Source: CAZLMG01 sp964560765 (GTDB taxonomy: Bacteria; Bdellovibrionota_B; Oligoflexia; Oligoflexales; CAZLMG01). Taken from it: a stretch of 64,000 nt of DNA. The stretch spans positions 1 to 64,000 of the forward strand of contig CAZLMG010000017.1 of NCBI GenBank assembly GCA_964560765.1, written 5' to 3'. Shown in pieces: positions 44,064-53,302 of this stretch. Position 1 is the first letter of the stretch, and each line of letters opens with the position of its first letter. The notes under the pieces were generated by a model. That model saw nothing but the letters and a program-made list of their open reading frames with translations. It ran no database searches and was not told the DNA's origin. The position numbers were made by a program, and so were the translations under genes.

Positions 44064-44534
44064 TTAGTCGACAGTCGGTGCGGTGTTGATGGCTCGTTGC
44101 TCTTCTTCACAGCGGGATTGGCTGCCGATGTAATGCTTGGTCAGTTCGTTCAGTACCCCTTGTGGTGTAATGGAATAGCGCTTGAGATAGGCGCTGGTAT
44201 CGCAGATAGCGATAATGGTCGTGCTGTTGATGCGCGAGCGGTATTGACGTAATTCCGCAGCATAAGCATGGCAGCGGCTGTTCATGCCAATGTATTCGCG
44301 AATGGCAACTTCGCTGCCATTCGGCGCTAAAACGGAAACCATGAGATAGGCGCTATTGTCACACTGATAACTCACTGTCGCACTGCTACCCCCCATTCCG
44401 CCGTTGTATAGGCGACGCTCAAGCTCACGCAGTAATTCGCTGTGGGTGGCGTTTTCGAGGCAGTGTTCGTTGGCCAAGGCGATAGAACTGGTTCCTAATG
44501 CCAGCAGGGCAGTTGCAATCAAAAGTCGCTTCAT
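44064..44534 (-). CDS. Small exported protein of unknown function
   Basis: A 156-residue protein. GGGAG lies 7 bases before the ATG at 44534. The signal peptide ends in IALAN. The mature part contains five Cys and two similar halves (YQCDNSAYLMVS and AICDTSAYLKRY; IGMNSRCHAYAAELR and IGSQSRCEEEQR), suggesting an internal duplication. Tail-to-tail with the EamA gene, 3 bp apart. Confidence 0.55.
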   Translation of the reverse strand: MKRLLIATALLALGTSSIALANEHCLENATHSELLRELERRLYNGGMGGSSATVSYQCDNSAYLMVSVLAPNGSEVAIREYIGMNSRCHAYAAELRQYRSRINSTTIIAICDTSAYLKRYSITPQGVLNELTKHYIGSQSRCEEEQRAINTAPTVD

Positions 44535-44788
44535 CGTGAATCTCCCATATTCGAGTTGTTCTAACGGCAAGTATGTCTTGTCCTTTAATGACGCGCAAGA
44601 CCATCTGTTCCCAGGCGTTACCAATGTAGCCTGTTGTCAAAAAATTCGACAGATGCCTCGTAGCAGGCATCGCTTTGGCCTGGTTTGCGGGAGTTCCCCC
44701 GGCAATTTGACCGACTAGCAACTGGCATGTGGGTTGCAACAGTCGACTGCTTTTGTATGTGGAGTGGACCGGCTAGCGGATAACGCGG

Positions 44789-46573
44789 ATGCAGAACGGC
44801 ATGTGGACATTTGGTAAATGGAGATGGGCTGGGGTAGCCCTGTTGCTAGTGGCAATGGGGATTGCTACTAGCTGTGCCAAGCAACAGACTGACCGGCCGA
44901 CGGTCGGTAGGCTGCAGCCGAGTGAATTTGCGCTGCTTCTGCAGGATCCGCTGGCCAACCCCGCCGCATTGGCGACATTAAGTGGCGCCTTACAAAACAC
45001 CCCCGTCTCGGCTATGGATGAGGCGCAACTCTGGGCTCTGAGTCAGTGCGATTGCACGCCGCGTCGATCGGGTGCTTACTTGCAGCAACTCACATTAGGG
45101 CGAGGAGTTTTGCCGCAAGTACTTGTGCCAAGCGTCCGCGAACAAATCGCCAACGATCCGAAGTTGAAAGCCCTGAGTAACCTGCCTGGTCCGTTGCAGG
45201 GGATCGGTGATGCCCTTTCTCAGTTCTTCACCAAGGATGAACGACTCGCCACGATGATCCGCGATGGGGTGGCGGAAAAGCTGAGCAAAGCCTTGGGTGG
45301 GCAAGATTTAGCAAAGCAGCATAGTTTCCGTTTCGATGCCTTCATCGGTCCGTTTGGCGCATTCGGGCAAGGTGCGGCCGTTGGTCATCCCGCAGCGTTT
45401 GATGCCAAAGACCAAGCGGTCAAGTGGGCGTTCATCTTTGGCGCTGGCAATATCTGGGAAGGCCGAGATCCGCTCGCCTTGAATAACCACTCCCTGCAGC
45501 TGCTGAGCGTCGCCATGGCCCTTTCCGAGTGGCAATACCTACTTGGTATGGAGAGGGCTTCGAGTGATCAGCGGACCTATGGTGGACTGACCATCGACCC
45601 ACGCGTGGGAAACGCTAGCCCGCTGGCGGGCTATGATCCGCGGGCTAATCCAACAGCCACGCCTCGCATCATTAGTGGGACCTATTCCATATCCTATCCA
45701 ACCGATGGTCGCGCCTTGGATATGGCAATCAACGTCCGTGAACAATGGTCGCGGGCTCCGGCGGATGTGAGCCTCGACGAGCAAGCCAAGATGTGGACGG
45801 CGGCTGGTCGAGCGTTTCAGCGTTTACGCCCCGCTAACCGCCAGCGGATAGCGCAGGCTTTTACGGAACCGCAGGGCATGTTTCCCGCGGAAACCCATCA
45901 ACTGCCATTGGTGTTTTTGTCGGGGATGGGTGAGATGCTCAATGGACCATTCCTGGACAAGGATGCTTTAGCAATCTATGTGGCCGCTCGTATACCGGGT
46001 GCTTCTATTGCGGCCCAAAATGGTGCAGATCTCGCAAGTGTCGTGCGACTGGCAAGGGCTTTGAATTTGTGGGTTAAGCAGACGCAGGACTTGAGCGATG
46101 CGCAATTGTCCCCTGAGGTCGCGCAAAAGCTGAGTGAGGCGCACGTTCAACTGAAGAGCGCCTTACAACTAGCGGTGCAAACCGTTTTAGCGCAGTTTGT
46201 TCGTTATCAAGTTCCGGGTCGATTGTTAGCGGGCTATTCGCTGGTCGTTTCTCCCCGCGATACCCGTATGCCAGATATGGCTGTCGCGGCCGAGACACTG
46301 GCGACCTTGATGGAGGCCGAGCAAGACAACCTCAGTAGTCCTTTGCTGCGCGACCGCATCGTGTCTTTATACCACTGGTTCGCAGCGCAGTATTTGGTGT
46401 CGGGGCAAAGCGGAGGCCCCACAAGTCCGGCAGCGGTTATCTGGCTGCACCAAGCTTCTAGTCGGTTTTTGCGCTATCAGGATAGCGCTCGACATACCCC
46501 ATGGGCGACAAATCTTTCGCAAGCGACGACTCAATTGTTGGCGACCTACGACCAACAGGGAGTGACTCCATGA
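44789..46573 (+). CDS. Large lipoprotein paired with an outer-membrane protein
   Basis: A 594-residue lipoprotein. The lipobox is IATSC (Cys about 29). The ATG at 44789 or 44801 may be the start. The mature protein is helical and Ala/Gln/Leu-rich without a family I can name. It overlaps the next gene by 4 bp (ATGA), so the products are made together and may form a lipoprotein/barrel pair at the outer membrane. Confidence 0.6.
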   Translation: MQNGMWTFGKWRWAGVALLLVAMGIATSCAKQQTDRPTVGRLQPSEFALLLQDPLANPAALATLSGALQNTPVSAMDEAQLWALSQCDCTPRRSGAYLQQLTLGRGVLPQVLVPSVREQIANDPKLKALSNLPGPLQGIGDALSQFFTKDERLATMIRDGVAEKLSKALGGQDLAKQHSFRFDAFIGPFGAFGQGAAVGHPAAFDAKDQAVKWAFIFGAGNIWEGRDPLALNNHSLQLLSVAMALSEWQYLLGMERASSDQRTYGGLTIDPRVGNASPLAGYDPRANPTATPRIISGTYSISYPTDGRALDMAINVREQWSRAPADVSLDEQAKMWTAAGRAFQRLRPANRQRIAQAFTEPQGMFPAETHQLPLVFLSGMGEMLNGPFLDKDALAIYVAARIPGASIAAQNGADLASVVRLARALNLWVKQTQDLSDAQLSPEVAQKLSEAHVQLKSALQLAVQTVLAQFVRYQVPGRLLAGYSLVVSPRDTRMPDMAVAAETLATLMEAEQDNLSSPLLRDRIVSLYHWFAAQYLVSGQSGGPTSPAAVIWLHQASSRFLRYQDSARHTPWATNLSQATTQLLATYDQQGVTP

Positions 46574-47913
46574 TGGGTTTAATGGCTGGTGTAGCATTTC
46601 GACTCGCTCTTGGCGTCATGACGTTGATTTCGCTTGGTCACGGCCAGCTCGCAGAAGCTCAGGAAGAGATCCTGCCCAAGGGTATTGGCCTCTATCAATT
46701 TGGCTACCGCCCGTACTTAGATATCACCCACAAGTACGATGCATCTGGCGCTAGCGTGCCACTTGGTGAGCCATTTAATAAGACATTCGATGGTCCCGGA
46801 TTATTGCAGGGTGCAGGAGGTTCCGATCTGCAGAGGCTAGCGGATCACTTGCAGCGCTTTGATAGTTTTGCCAATACCAATGATGGGCTGCTTCAGTCTT
46901 TGAACTTAGGTCAAATGAGTGGCGAGGTGAAAGCCAATATCGAGGCGCGAATCTTTGCCTTAGCCTACGGTGTGGGTGAGCATTTAACACTGTTTACGGG
47001 GATTCCGTGGGTAACCGCCAGTGTCGAAGCCGATGTCATCTTTGTGCCCAGCCCGAATGCTCAGGGAGCACAGGCGATTAAGGCGCGACTTGGCGACGCT
47101 GCCTTTGATCAACTGAAGTCGGGACTCGATCGTGCGTCCCAGCTCTCCTCAGCCCTGATTAAGCAAAGCATCACCGACAAAGGTTACGCTCCCATCGAGC
47201 GCTGGGAGAATTCTGGGCTCGGCGACATTCGATTTGGCTCAATTTTGGGGCGTGATTACCTGCTAGCGAGGCGAGTACGCGGTTTGCAGTCATGGCGCTC
47301 GACCGTCATCATGCCGACTGGCTATCAAGATGATCCAGACATCTTAACCGATGTAGCCATTAGCCAGGGTTACTATTCATGGAGTAATGAGCTCTCGCAG
47401 CGCATCGTCTGGAGGAGTGGCTTTTGGCTTGGAGTTAATGGTGGCTACGGTCTGAATCTGCCCGCAACGGTTCAGCGTCGAGTGCCAGTTGGTGACGAAG
47501 GTATGGTGGACGCGGATCGTCGGGCGGATGTTCAGTTGACTCCCGGGAGTGATATTACTGGAATGGGAAGTGTCGGTTTTGCTCCGGGTGCAATTCGATT
47601 TTCCTATGAGTTAGGTGTCGCCGCCCATATGGCTGATTCGTACAGCGGTAGTCTTGCTGGGAATTACGATAAGCTGGCGCAGGACTCGGATTCCCAATCG
47701 GTATTTCAAATCGCAGGCATGCAGATTCATACGGCTGATCTCTATCGCCGAAAGCGGTTCCCCGTGCCTTTCATTCTCGATGTGAAGTATCAGATGGCGC
47801 TTCGGGGGACCAACGCACCAAATGAGCGTTTCTTTGAGATATCGTTAACCAGTTTTTTCAAGACACCTGCAGCTGCCGCCCCACGTTCGGCAAAGAAATT
47901 ACAAGCTCACTGA
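46570..47913 (+). CDS. Predicted outer-membrane beta-barrel protein
   Basis: A 447-residue exported protein. The start at 46570 (ATGA overlap, GGGAG 7 bases upstream) gives a signal peptide ending near LAEAQ. The body shows periodic amphipathic strands (IEARIFALAYGVGEHLTLFTGI; STVIMPTGYQDD) like alpha-amylase-insensitive transport barrels and Bdellovibrio surface proteins. A short Ala-rich tail follows the last strand. Partner of the preceding lipoprotein. Confidence 0.6.
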   Translation: MMGLMAGVAFRLALGVMTLISLGHGQLAEAQEEILPKGIGLYQFGYRPYLDITHKYDASGASVPLGEPFNKTFDGPGLLQGAGGSDLQRLADHLQRFDSFANTNDGLLQSLNLGQMSGEVKANIEARIFALAYGVGEHLTLFTGIPWVTASVEADVIFVPSPNAQGAQAIKARLGDAAFDQLKSGLDRASQLSSALIKQSITDKGYAPIERWENSGLGDIRFGSILGRDYLLARRVRGLQSWRSTVIMPTGYQDDPDILTDVAISQGYYSWSNELSQRIVWRSGFWLGVNGGYGLNLPATVQRRVPVGDEGMVDADRRADVQLTPGSDITGMGSVGFAPGAIRFSYELGVAAHMADSYSGSLAGNYDKLAQDSDSQSVFQIAGMQIHTADLYRRKRFPVPFILDVKYQMALRGTNAPNERFFEISLTSFFKTPAAAAPRSAKKLQAH

Positions 47914-48098
47914 TCATAAATTTGACATGTGTGATTCGGCTGCACACGCTGCGCGGCCCATCACCGGAGAAATAGCTTGAATTATCTGGGTGTCAGCGTT
48001 CTCGGCGATTGGACCCGAGATTGCACTAGCGCTTCGCGGATCCTTCTCACACGAGAGAGGTGATCGACTGAATTGTTGTAGATGTTGTTGCTGCGGTA

Positions 48099-48115
48099 GC
48101 GCACACCCCGTGCGC
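48099..48115 (+). promoter_or_regulatory. Hairpin in the leader of the barrel/coiled-coil gene
   Basis: GCGCAC (48099-48104) and GTGCGC (48110-48115) form a perfect 6-bp stem with a 5-nt loop, 25 bp before the ATG at 48141. The 227-bp gap upstream shows no other gene. Confidence 0.3.
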
Positions 48116-48140
48116 AGTTGAAGGCTGATGAGGTTGTGGT

Positions 48141-49658
48141 ATGTCCTGTAGGATCAATCTTTCTCCCTGTGTCCCTTGCCATTGTGGCCACGAGAAGAAT
48201 CTAGAGCTCCAGAAACAGCGCCGACGCTGGTGGGTTTTTGGCCTCGTGGGCTTGTCACTGAGTGTGATTGCGCTGGCGCCGATGGCGCGTGCGGTGGATG
48301 TGCAGCCGCCCCAAATTCTCGATGGCCGAGGGACGGGTAAGGTCGCGGCCAGTAGCACCTTAAAGCCAGGCACCTATGCCGTGGGCGTACACGCGACCAG
48401 CGATATCTCGCCAGTGCCAAACCAAGTTTATGACAAGGATTTTGTCGCGGGTCGTACGGCCGTCGAACGAATCAATCGAACCACAGCTTCCTTTAGTTTA
48501 GGTGTGACTGAGTATTTGGACCTGTCCTTGGCCGTGCGGGGAACCAGCGAAACGCTGAGTCCCGATTATCAAGACCAGATTCGGCACGATGACAGCAGCC
48601 AGGGCGAAAATTTGAAATTCTCTGGCGCTAGCATTTTGGCAAAAGCGCGCTTGATCAAGGATGGTAACTTCGCAGTGCTGTTAGCGCCGTTCGTTGAATC
48701 TGGCTCTGGTAGCGGCGCGGAGTCGTCTTTGGCGCGGTCTCTCGACCCGAAAGCCGGCTGGATGGGCATCCTCAGCTATGGAGAGTCTGGTATCGCAATG
48801 TTGACTATGAACGCCGGTTATCGCTATCGGCAGCGCGAGGACGTCGGGCAGCTGCGTCTGCGCAACGAGTTGTTTTATCAGGGGACGGTCGAGGGATTTT
48901 TTACGAGATCGATAAGCGCTTTTGCTGGTGGTCAGGGCCGCGTTGTGACCATGGCGAGAACCGGCGATGAGGATGTGGATGGCAAGTTGCGCTACTCACC
49001 TTTCGAATCAAGTGAGTGGTCAACAGGCGTGAACGTGAAAATGGATGTGACATCCATTTCGGTCTATGGCGGTTCGCGACTTCAAGAGCGCGCCCTTGGT
49101 CACGGCAAGTCCTTCGTGGGTGTGAGCCTGGCGTATCAGTTTGGCGACCGCAAGCGAAGTTACTCGCAGTCCGTTGAGTTGAGCGAGCGTTCAAAGAAAG
49201 CGAGTGATACATCGACGGATACCGTGAAGGCCAAGGCGGTGAACAAAGGTGTTACCTACACCAATACGTATACGGATCCAGCCCTCGAGTCATTTGATCC
49301 AGACGCCGCGTTCATGAGAACTGCGGAAGGCGATTGGGCTGGGGATGAAGCCGATGACTTTAAGGCCTTGGAGCAGCGTCGGTTGCAAGAGCGTAAAGAC
49401 CCCAACTACGGCAAGCCTTCCTCGGACGCTATCGTTGAAGATGAATTGCGCCGATTGCGTGACGCGGAAGCCAAGCAAAAGCAGCTCGAAGCTGAACGTC
49501 AGAAGTTGGCGGATGAAGTGCAGCGCAAGTCGGGCAAGTCCCGATTCCAAGAAGAACGTCAGGCCAAGGGCAAATTTAGGGATGAGTTGCGCGACCAAGT
49601 CGATGGATTGCCGGCCATTACGGAAGAAGACGTAAGTTGGAACGGCCTTGAAGACTAA
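48141..49658 (+). CDS. Outer-membrane protein with C-terminal coiled coil
   Basis: A 505-residue protein. A 30-residue Cys-containing n-region (CVPCHCGH) precedes the signal helix, which ends near APMARA. Residues 55-340 look like amphipathic barrel strands (STLKPGTYAVGVHATSD; KSFVGVSLAYQFGD). Residues 400-485 are highly charged and helical (LRRLRDAEAKQKQLEAERQK), a probable coiled coil. GAGG lies about 8 bases before the ATG. Could link the outer membrane to another envelope part; function unknown. Confidence 0.55.
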   Translation: MSCRINLSPCVPCHCGHEKNLELQKQRRRWWVFGLVGLSLSVIALAPMARAVDVQPPQILDGRGTGKVAASSTLKPGTYAVGVHATSDISPVPNQVYDKDFVAGRTAVERINRTTASFSLGVTEYLDLSLAVRGTSETLSPDYQDQIRHDDSSQGENLKFSGASILAKARLIKDGNFAVLLAPFVESGSGSGAESSLARSLDPKAGWMGILSYGESGIAMLTMNAGYRYRQREDVGQLRLRNELFYQGTVEGFFTRSISAFAGGQGRVVTMARTGDEDVDGKLRYSPFESSEWSTGVNVKMDVTSISVYGGSRLQERALGHGKSFVGVSLAYQFGDRKRSYSQSVELSERSKKASDTSTDTVKAKAVNKGVTYTNTYTDPALESFDPDAAFMRTAEGDWAGDEADDFKALEQRRLQERKDPNYGKPSSDAIVEDELRRLRDAEAKQKQLEAERQKLADEVQRKSGKSRFQEERQAKGKFRDELRDQVDGLPAITEEDVSWNGLED

Positions 49659-49661
49659 TGG

Positions 49662-50495
49662 CTAGAGCTCCCAGAGGTCGAGGCGACGAAACATCGTCTC
49701 GATCGCTTTGACAGCTTGCTCCATGGCGGCTTCACTGAGTCGCAGTTGTTGGGCAAGCTCAGTTTCCGACTTCGCACCTTGGCTTGCGGCGGCGCGCAGC
49801 ACCTGGTGCGCTGCGGTCGGCAGTCGACCGATTGCAAGGCGAAGATCTGCAGCCCGATCGGGGTCCTCCTGGGCGAACTCTAAGATTTCTAAAAAGCGAT
49901 CGATGGGTCCGCTAGCGATCGCAACCGGCTCACATGCAGTCGTCTCCTCGGCAGAGTCTTGGTGCATGGATTCCATGCTGGCGAGGATCTTATTGGCAAT
50001 CGCTTCCGCGCCACTGGCACTGAAGCGCCCTGATTCGTAGCGAGCTTCCTCCGTGCCTTCCTCTTGCACGTCCTGAGGTTCTGAGTCGCCAAAGGTCCCG
50101 ACATTGGCATGCTGGCTGATTTCCTTTAAGGCATCCTCGCCAAATTGGAAGGATTGATCGTCCCACTGAATGATGCACTTACCGGCGCGGCGCAGGACGA
50201 ATTGTAGGATGCTAACCTGCAAGGGGCTGGTTGCCAGACGACCTGGGTTTTCTAGCTCCAATAGGCAGCGAGCGGTTAGCAGCCGACTCTTGATGGGATC
50301 CGTGATGCGTCCAGCCTTTTTCTCTAAGTCGGCAATATTGGGAAGTAATGTAGAAGCGGCGAGCATGGAAACTTGTGTCGAAGGACCGCGAGCGCTGTCA
50401 AAGTACTCATTGATGAGTTGGATGGCGTCTGCTTCGAGATCTAAACCGGCAATTTGATCAAGGGGAGCGAATACACGCCAAATGGTTACAGGCAT
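49662..50495 (-). CDS. Unknown protein with C-terminal sigma-region-4-like helix-turn-helix
   Basis: A 277-residue soluble protein. The N-terminal two thirds are helical and acidic without a known motif. Residues about 228-272 (QVLRAAASQGAKSETELAQQL, then LSEAAMEQAVKAIETMFRRL) resemble the helix-turn-helix of sigma-70 region 4 or LuxR-type regulators. Possible DNA-binding regulator. Convergent with the gene at 48141, 3 bp apart. Upstream is a 250-bp AT-rich gap. Confidence 0.45.
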   Translation of the reverse strand: MPVTIWRVFAPLDQIAGLDLEADAIQLINEYFDSARGPSTQVSMLAASTLLPNIADLEKKAGRITDPIKSRLLTARCLLELENPGRLATSPLQVSILQFVLRRAGKCIIQWDDQSFQFGEDALKEISQHANVGTFGDSEPQDVQEEGTEEARYESGRFSASGAEAIANKILASMESMHQDSAEETTACEPVAIASGPIDRFLEILEFAQEDPDRAADLRLAIGRLPTAAHQVLRAAASQGAKSETELAQQLRLSEAAMEQAVKAIETMFRRLDLWEL

Positions 50496-50681
50496 CGGGT
50501 CAGCTCCCCATGATGAGTTAATTTTTCGTGGATATTCCTGCCCTTAAGCATAACCAGCGCGCCGCATCGGTAGCAAGAAGCTGGGCAGGATCCGCCGGCT
50601 TTCATAAAAATAATAATAAAAAACATTAAGCTATAAAATATGTATTGAAATCTTGTATAAACTATAATATTAATAATAGAA

Positions 50682-50696
50682 CCAGCCGCTGGCTGG
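50682..50696. promoter_or_regulatory. Short inverted repeat in AT-rich gap
   Basis: CCAGCC (50682-50687) and GGCTGG (50691-50696) flank a 3-nt centre in an otherwise AT-rich 250-bp gap, 48 bp before the zinc-ribbon gene. The gap itself (50580-50680) is rich in TAATAAT and may carry promoters on both strands; no gene is seen. Confidence 0.3.
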
Positions 50697-50743
50697 CATG
50701 CTGTGAGTCGAAGCTGAGTTATGAATGCTGATGAGGAGTTGAA

Positions 50744-51097
50744 ATGCAGCCGATGAAGTACCCCGATGCCTATTGCGTCAAATGCCAGTCACATACCCAT
50801 ACGGTGGGAAAGCACACCGTCGTAATGGATAACCAAGCTCGGTCCCGAGCCATGACCGGATCCTGCGCAAAATGCGGCAGTGATGTGTACATGATTTTGC
50901 CGAAAAAAGTCGTTTCCATGCACGAGTACAAGCTGAGCAAAAATCCGCAGAGCGGTATTCAGCCCATGTCCACGGGGATGTTGGTTCGGCAGCGTCCAGC
51001 TCCCACAACGTCGTGGTGGCAGTTGGCTCTGCTGGCTACGGTAACAAGCGGTGCCGCTTTTTGTTTAGGCATGCTGCTGCATGGCTTGCTGCGCTAA
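50744..51097 (+). CDS. Zinc-ribbon membrane-anchored protein (DUF5679-like)
   Basis: A 117-residue protein. Residues 10-50 carry two Cys pairs (YCVKC and SCAKC) in the layout of the DUF5679 zinc ribbon (RSRAMTGSCAKCGSDVYMIL). A C-terminal hydrophobic helix (LALLATVTSGAAFCLGMLL) would tail-anchor it, ribbon in the cytoplasm. GAGGAG lies before the ATG. Role unknown. Confidence 0.6.
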   Translation: MQPMKYPDAYCVKCQSHTHTVGKHTVVMDNQARSRAMTGSCAKCGSDVYMILPKKVVSMHEYKLSKNPQSGIQPMSTGMLVRQRPAPTTSWWQLALLATVTSGAAFCLGMLLHGLLR

Positions 51098-51139
51098 GTG
51101 TCACCGGTTGTGCGGCGGACGGCCTAGACCCTCTGCAGG

Positions 51140-52360
51140 TTAGGCGGCAGCGCCATCGACTTGAAGGTGAGTGGCCCGTTGGAACCACTCGGCCGTGAAA
51201 ATGTCACTTGCCAAGCCCAAAGCGTCTTGCGTCAGTCCGAGGGTCATGCCCACGGATAGACGCTGATATTGGACGAATGTGGCCATGGCATGCTGAAAGT
51301 GATGGATGCGTGCGAGCCAGCGGGTCGCCCCGAGCCACACTAGCAATTCATGCTCAATGGAAACTAAGTCGTCGGTGTTGTCCAGACAGTGGGCTAGCCG
51401 TGCTAGCCGCGCATCCAGCGGCGCGACATTCTCATAGCATCCCTCCAACGTTTGCGCGGCTTTCAACAATGCTGCGTCGCCCCGTGGGTCTAAATTCGGG
51501 TTGCGAATCATGGAGTTTACTTTTGGAAAAGTGTTAAGCCACTGGGTTGTTTGTAGGGCGGATGCAAACAACTTTGCCTCGAGAAGATAGCTGGCTCGAT
51601 GATGGCTGCGGTGGCGTCGGCATATGCCCAGCACGGGTGACATGCTCTCGTTCTGGCGAATCGCCAGGCATTCACGCTCCCAGATAACCTCTCTCTCTAG
51701 ATCTTCATTGTTTGTATTTTGGGCGAACGTGCTGACCGTCGTGGCAAATGCGATAAACTCGTCGCTGCGATCCAGAAGTCGTAAGGATTTCAGAAGTACC
51801 GGTGCGGCGATGACGTAATCCCGATGCCCAGCCAGAAGGCGACACGCCTCATGTAGGTGTGGCAAGGCCGCAAGTCCCAAGCCCCGTCGCAAACGGCGAA
51901 GGGCCGATGCTAGGTGTCGCTGGCCGTTCGCCACAACTTCCGAGGCATGATCGAATCGTTCCGCATTACACTGCTCCCAGTGAGCTAAGAAATGATTGCT
52001 GTCAGAGCGCATGATCTGACTTGTGATCAAGTGCACATCGGCGTAAAGGAACGCTAATGACTTAGATCGAGGCGAGACTCCGCTAACCTTCAAAATCGCC
52101 AGCGCCATTTCCTGCAAAGGAAAGATTTCCCGACGTCCCAGCCCACCCCAGCGTTGGTGATGCGCCAGTGCAGTCATAGAGTAGATGTAACGTCGCATCA
52201 TCTCTTCAGTCGAGTTGGCATTGCTCAAGTCGTTAAGTCGCTGGCGAACAATATCCAGTCTGGCTTGTGGCCGATCCACAGGCGCACATTGCCGCAGATC
52301 CTCACGGATTTCCGTTTGAAGTGCGATGAATGTTGCTTTGTGCCAACGCCGTTCAGACAT
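51140..52360 (-). CDS. Helical cytoplasmic protein, paralog of the protein at 27618-28811
   Basis: A 406-residue soluble protein. The ATG at 52360 has GAGGG 5 bases upstream and gives a start (MSERRW) that lines up with the paralog. Shared positions: RW, IRxDL, EEMMRRYIYSMTALAHHQ, AILKVSGVSP, LAFLYADVH and HWEQ. Later helices are repeat-like. It diverges from the pseudopilin gene cluster across a 480-bp gap (52361-52841) in which I see no sure gene. Probably works with that cluster; inferred. Confidence 0.6.
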   Translation of the reverse strand: MSERRWHKATFIALQTEIREDLRQCAPVDRPQARLDIVRQRLNDLSNANSTEEMMRRYIYSMTALAHHQRWGGLGRREIFPLQEMALAILKVSGVSPRSKSLAFLYADVHLITSQIMRSDSNHFLAHWEQCNAERFDHASEVVANGQRHLASALRRLRRGLGLAALPHLHEACRLLAGHRDYVIAAPVLLKSLRLLDRSDEFIAFATTVSTFAQNTNNEDLEREVIWERECLAIRQNESMSPVLGICRRHRSHHRASYLLEAKLFASALQTTQWLNTFPKVNSMIRNPNLDPRGDAALLKAAQTLEGCYENVAPLDARLARLAHCLDNTDDLVSIEHELLVWLGATRWLARIHHFQHAMATFVQYQRLSVGMTLGLTQDALGLASDIFTAEWFQRATHLQVDGAAA

Positions 52361-52841
52361 GAAGTCCCTCAATGGTATACACGCTCTCGGATCGTGCTTC
52401 GGTTGTTGCTGTGTTGGTCTAAAGATATTCAAGGATCAGGCCAGGCTGTAGCGAAGACTGGGATCGCAGCTAACCGGCTTGCGTAATTGTGGAAGCTCGT
52501 CAAAATTTTTCAAAATGCCAGGCAGCATCCGCATGTCTTCGCCGTTCAAGTTCTCAGCAAAACTTCCCGGAGCAGTGTTTTCACGCCTGGGATTTTGGCG
52601 GGATGCGACCAATTTTGGCCGCATGGCAGCTGTTCAGTCCTGAGAATTGCGTGTAACGGGGCAGAACAGCTAACAAAATGGATGATCCGAGGTCTCCGAT
52701 TGGCAGCGTCCGAGGGTTCTGTGCTTGGACTCGGTCTGTGATTTTATGGAGAAAAGCCTTGGGCCTGCGCCGTCCTTGCTGCGTCTCCAGGTCCTGGCAT
52801 TGAATCTGCAGCCACAATGGAAAATTCTTAGGGTTTGAATC

Positions 52842-53285
52842 ATGAGAAGAAGAAATAGATCTGTCGCAAGGTTGTCTCTCCGCAAATACTCCGCGGGCTT
52901 CAGCATGCTGGAATTGGCGATCAGCGTTGGCATTTTGGGAAGCATCATCCTGGCGTTTTCCAGTAGCCTGTCATTTATGGCCTTGCAGCAGAAGTCTCTG
53001 GCGAATCTCGAGGCTCTTGAGGAAGCGCGATGGGACATTCGGACGCGGCTCGATTGTCAGCGGACCATGACATTTGCTTTGAGCCGCGAGGAGCCATCTA
53101 GCTACATATCGCTTTTGGATCATACTGGTCGAACCATTTGGTCGGTAGAAGGCCAGCGGTATGGACCTTATGTGGCTCGTGGTCGGTTGCGGTCGGGAAA
53201 TGTCGAAACGGAATTTCGCTTGGCAAGCGCATTAGATGACGAAGTTTGGCGGCCGCTGTTCTCCACTAGGACCACACTTTGCTAG
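52842..53285 (+). CDS. Pseudopilin with canonical prepilin motif
   Basis: A 147-residue protein. A basic leader ends at SAG, followed by FSMLELAISVGILGSIILAF, the type IV prepilin pattern with Glu at +5 and Phe at +1. After the helix a coiled stretch ends in RTRLDCQRTM, the DC motif shared with its neighbours. It ends in Cys. First of three consecutive pilin-like genes. Expected to be cut by a prepilin peptidase and built into a pseudopilus. Confidence 0.75.
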   Translation: MRRRNRSVARLSLRKYSAGFSMLELAISVGILGSIILAFSSSLSFMALQQKSLANLEALEEARWDIRTRLDCQRTMTFALSREEPSSYISLLDHTGRTIWSVEGQRYGPYVARGRLRSGNVETEFRLASALDDEVWRPLFSTRTTLC

Positions 53286-53302
53286 AGGAAGGAAGCGTGT
53301 GC

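Noticed and set aside
52436..52624. 62-codon minus-strand frame upstream of the helical paralog
   Set aside because: No ribosome-binding site at either ATG and no recognisable feature; kept only as a possibility.
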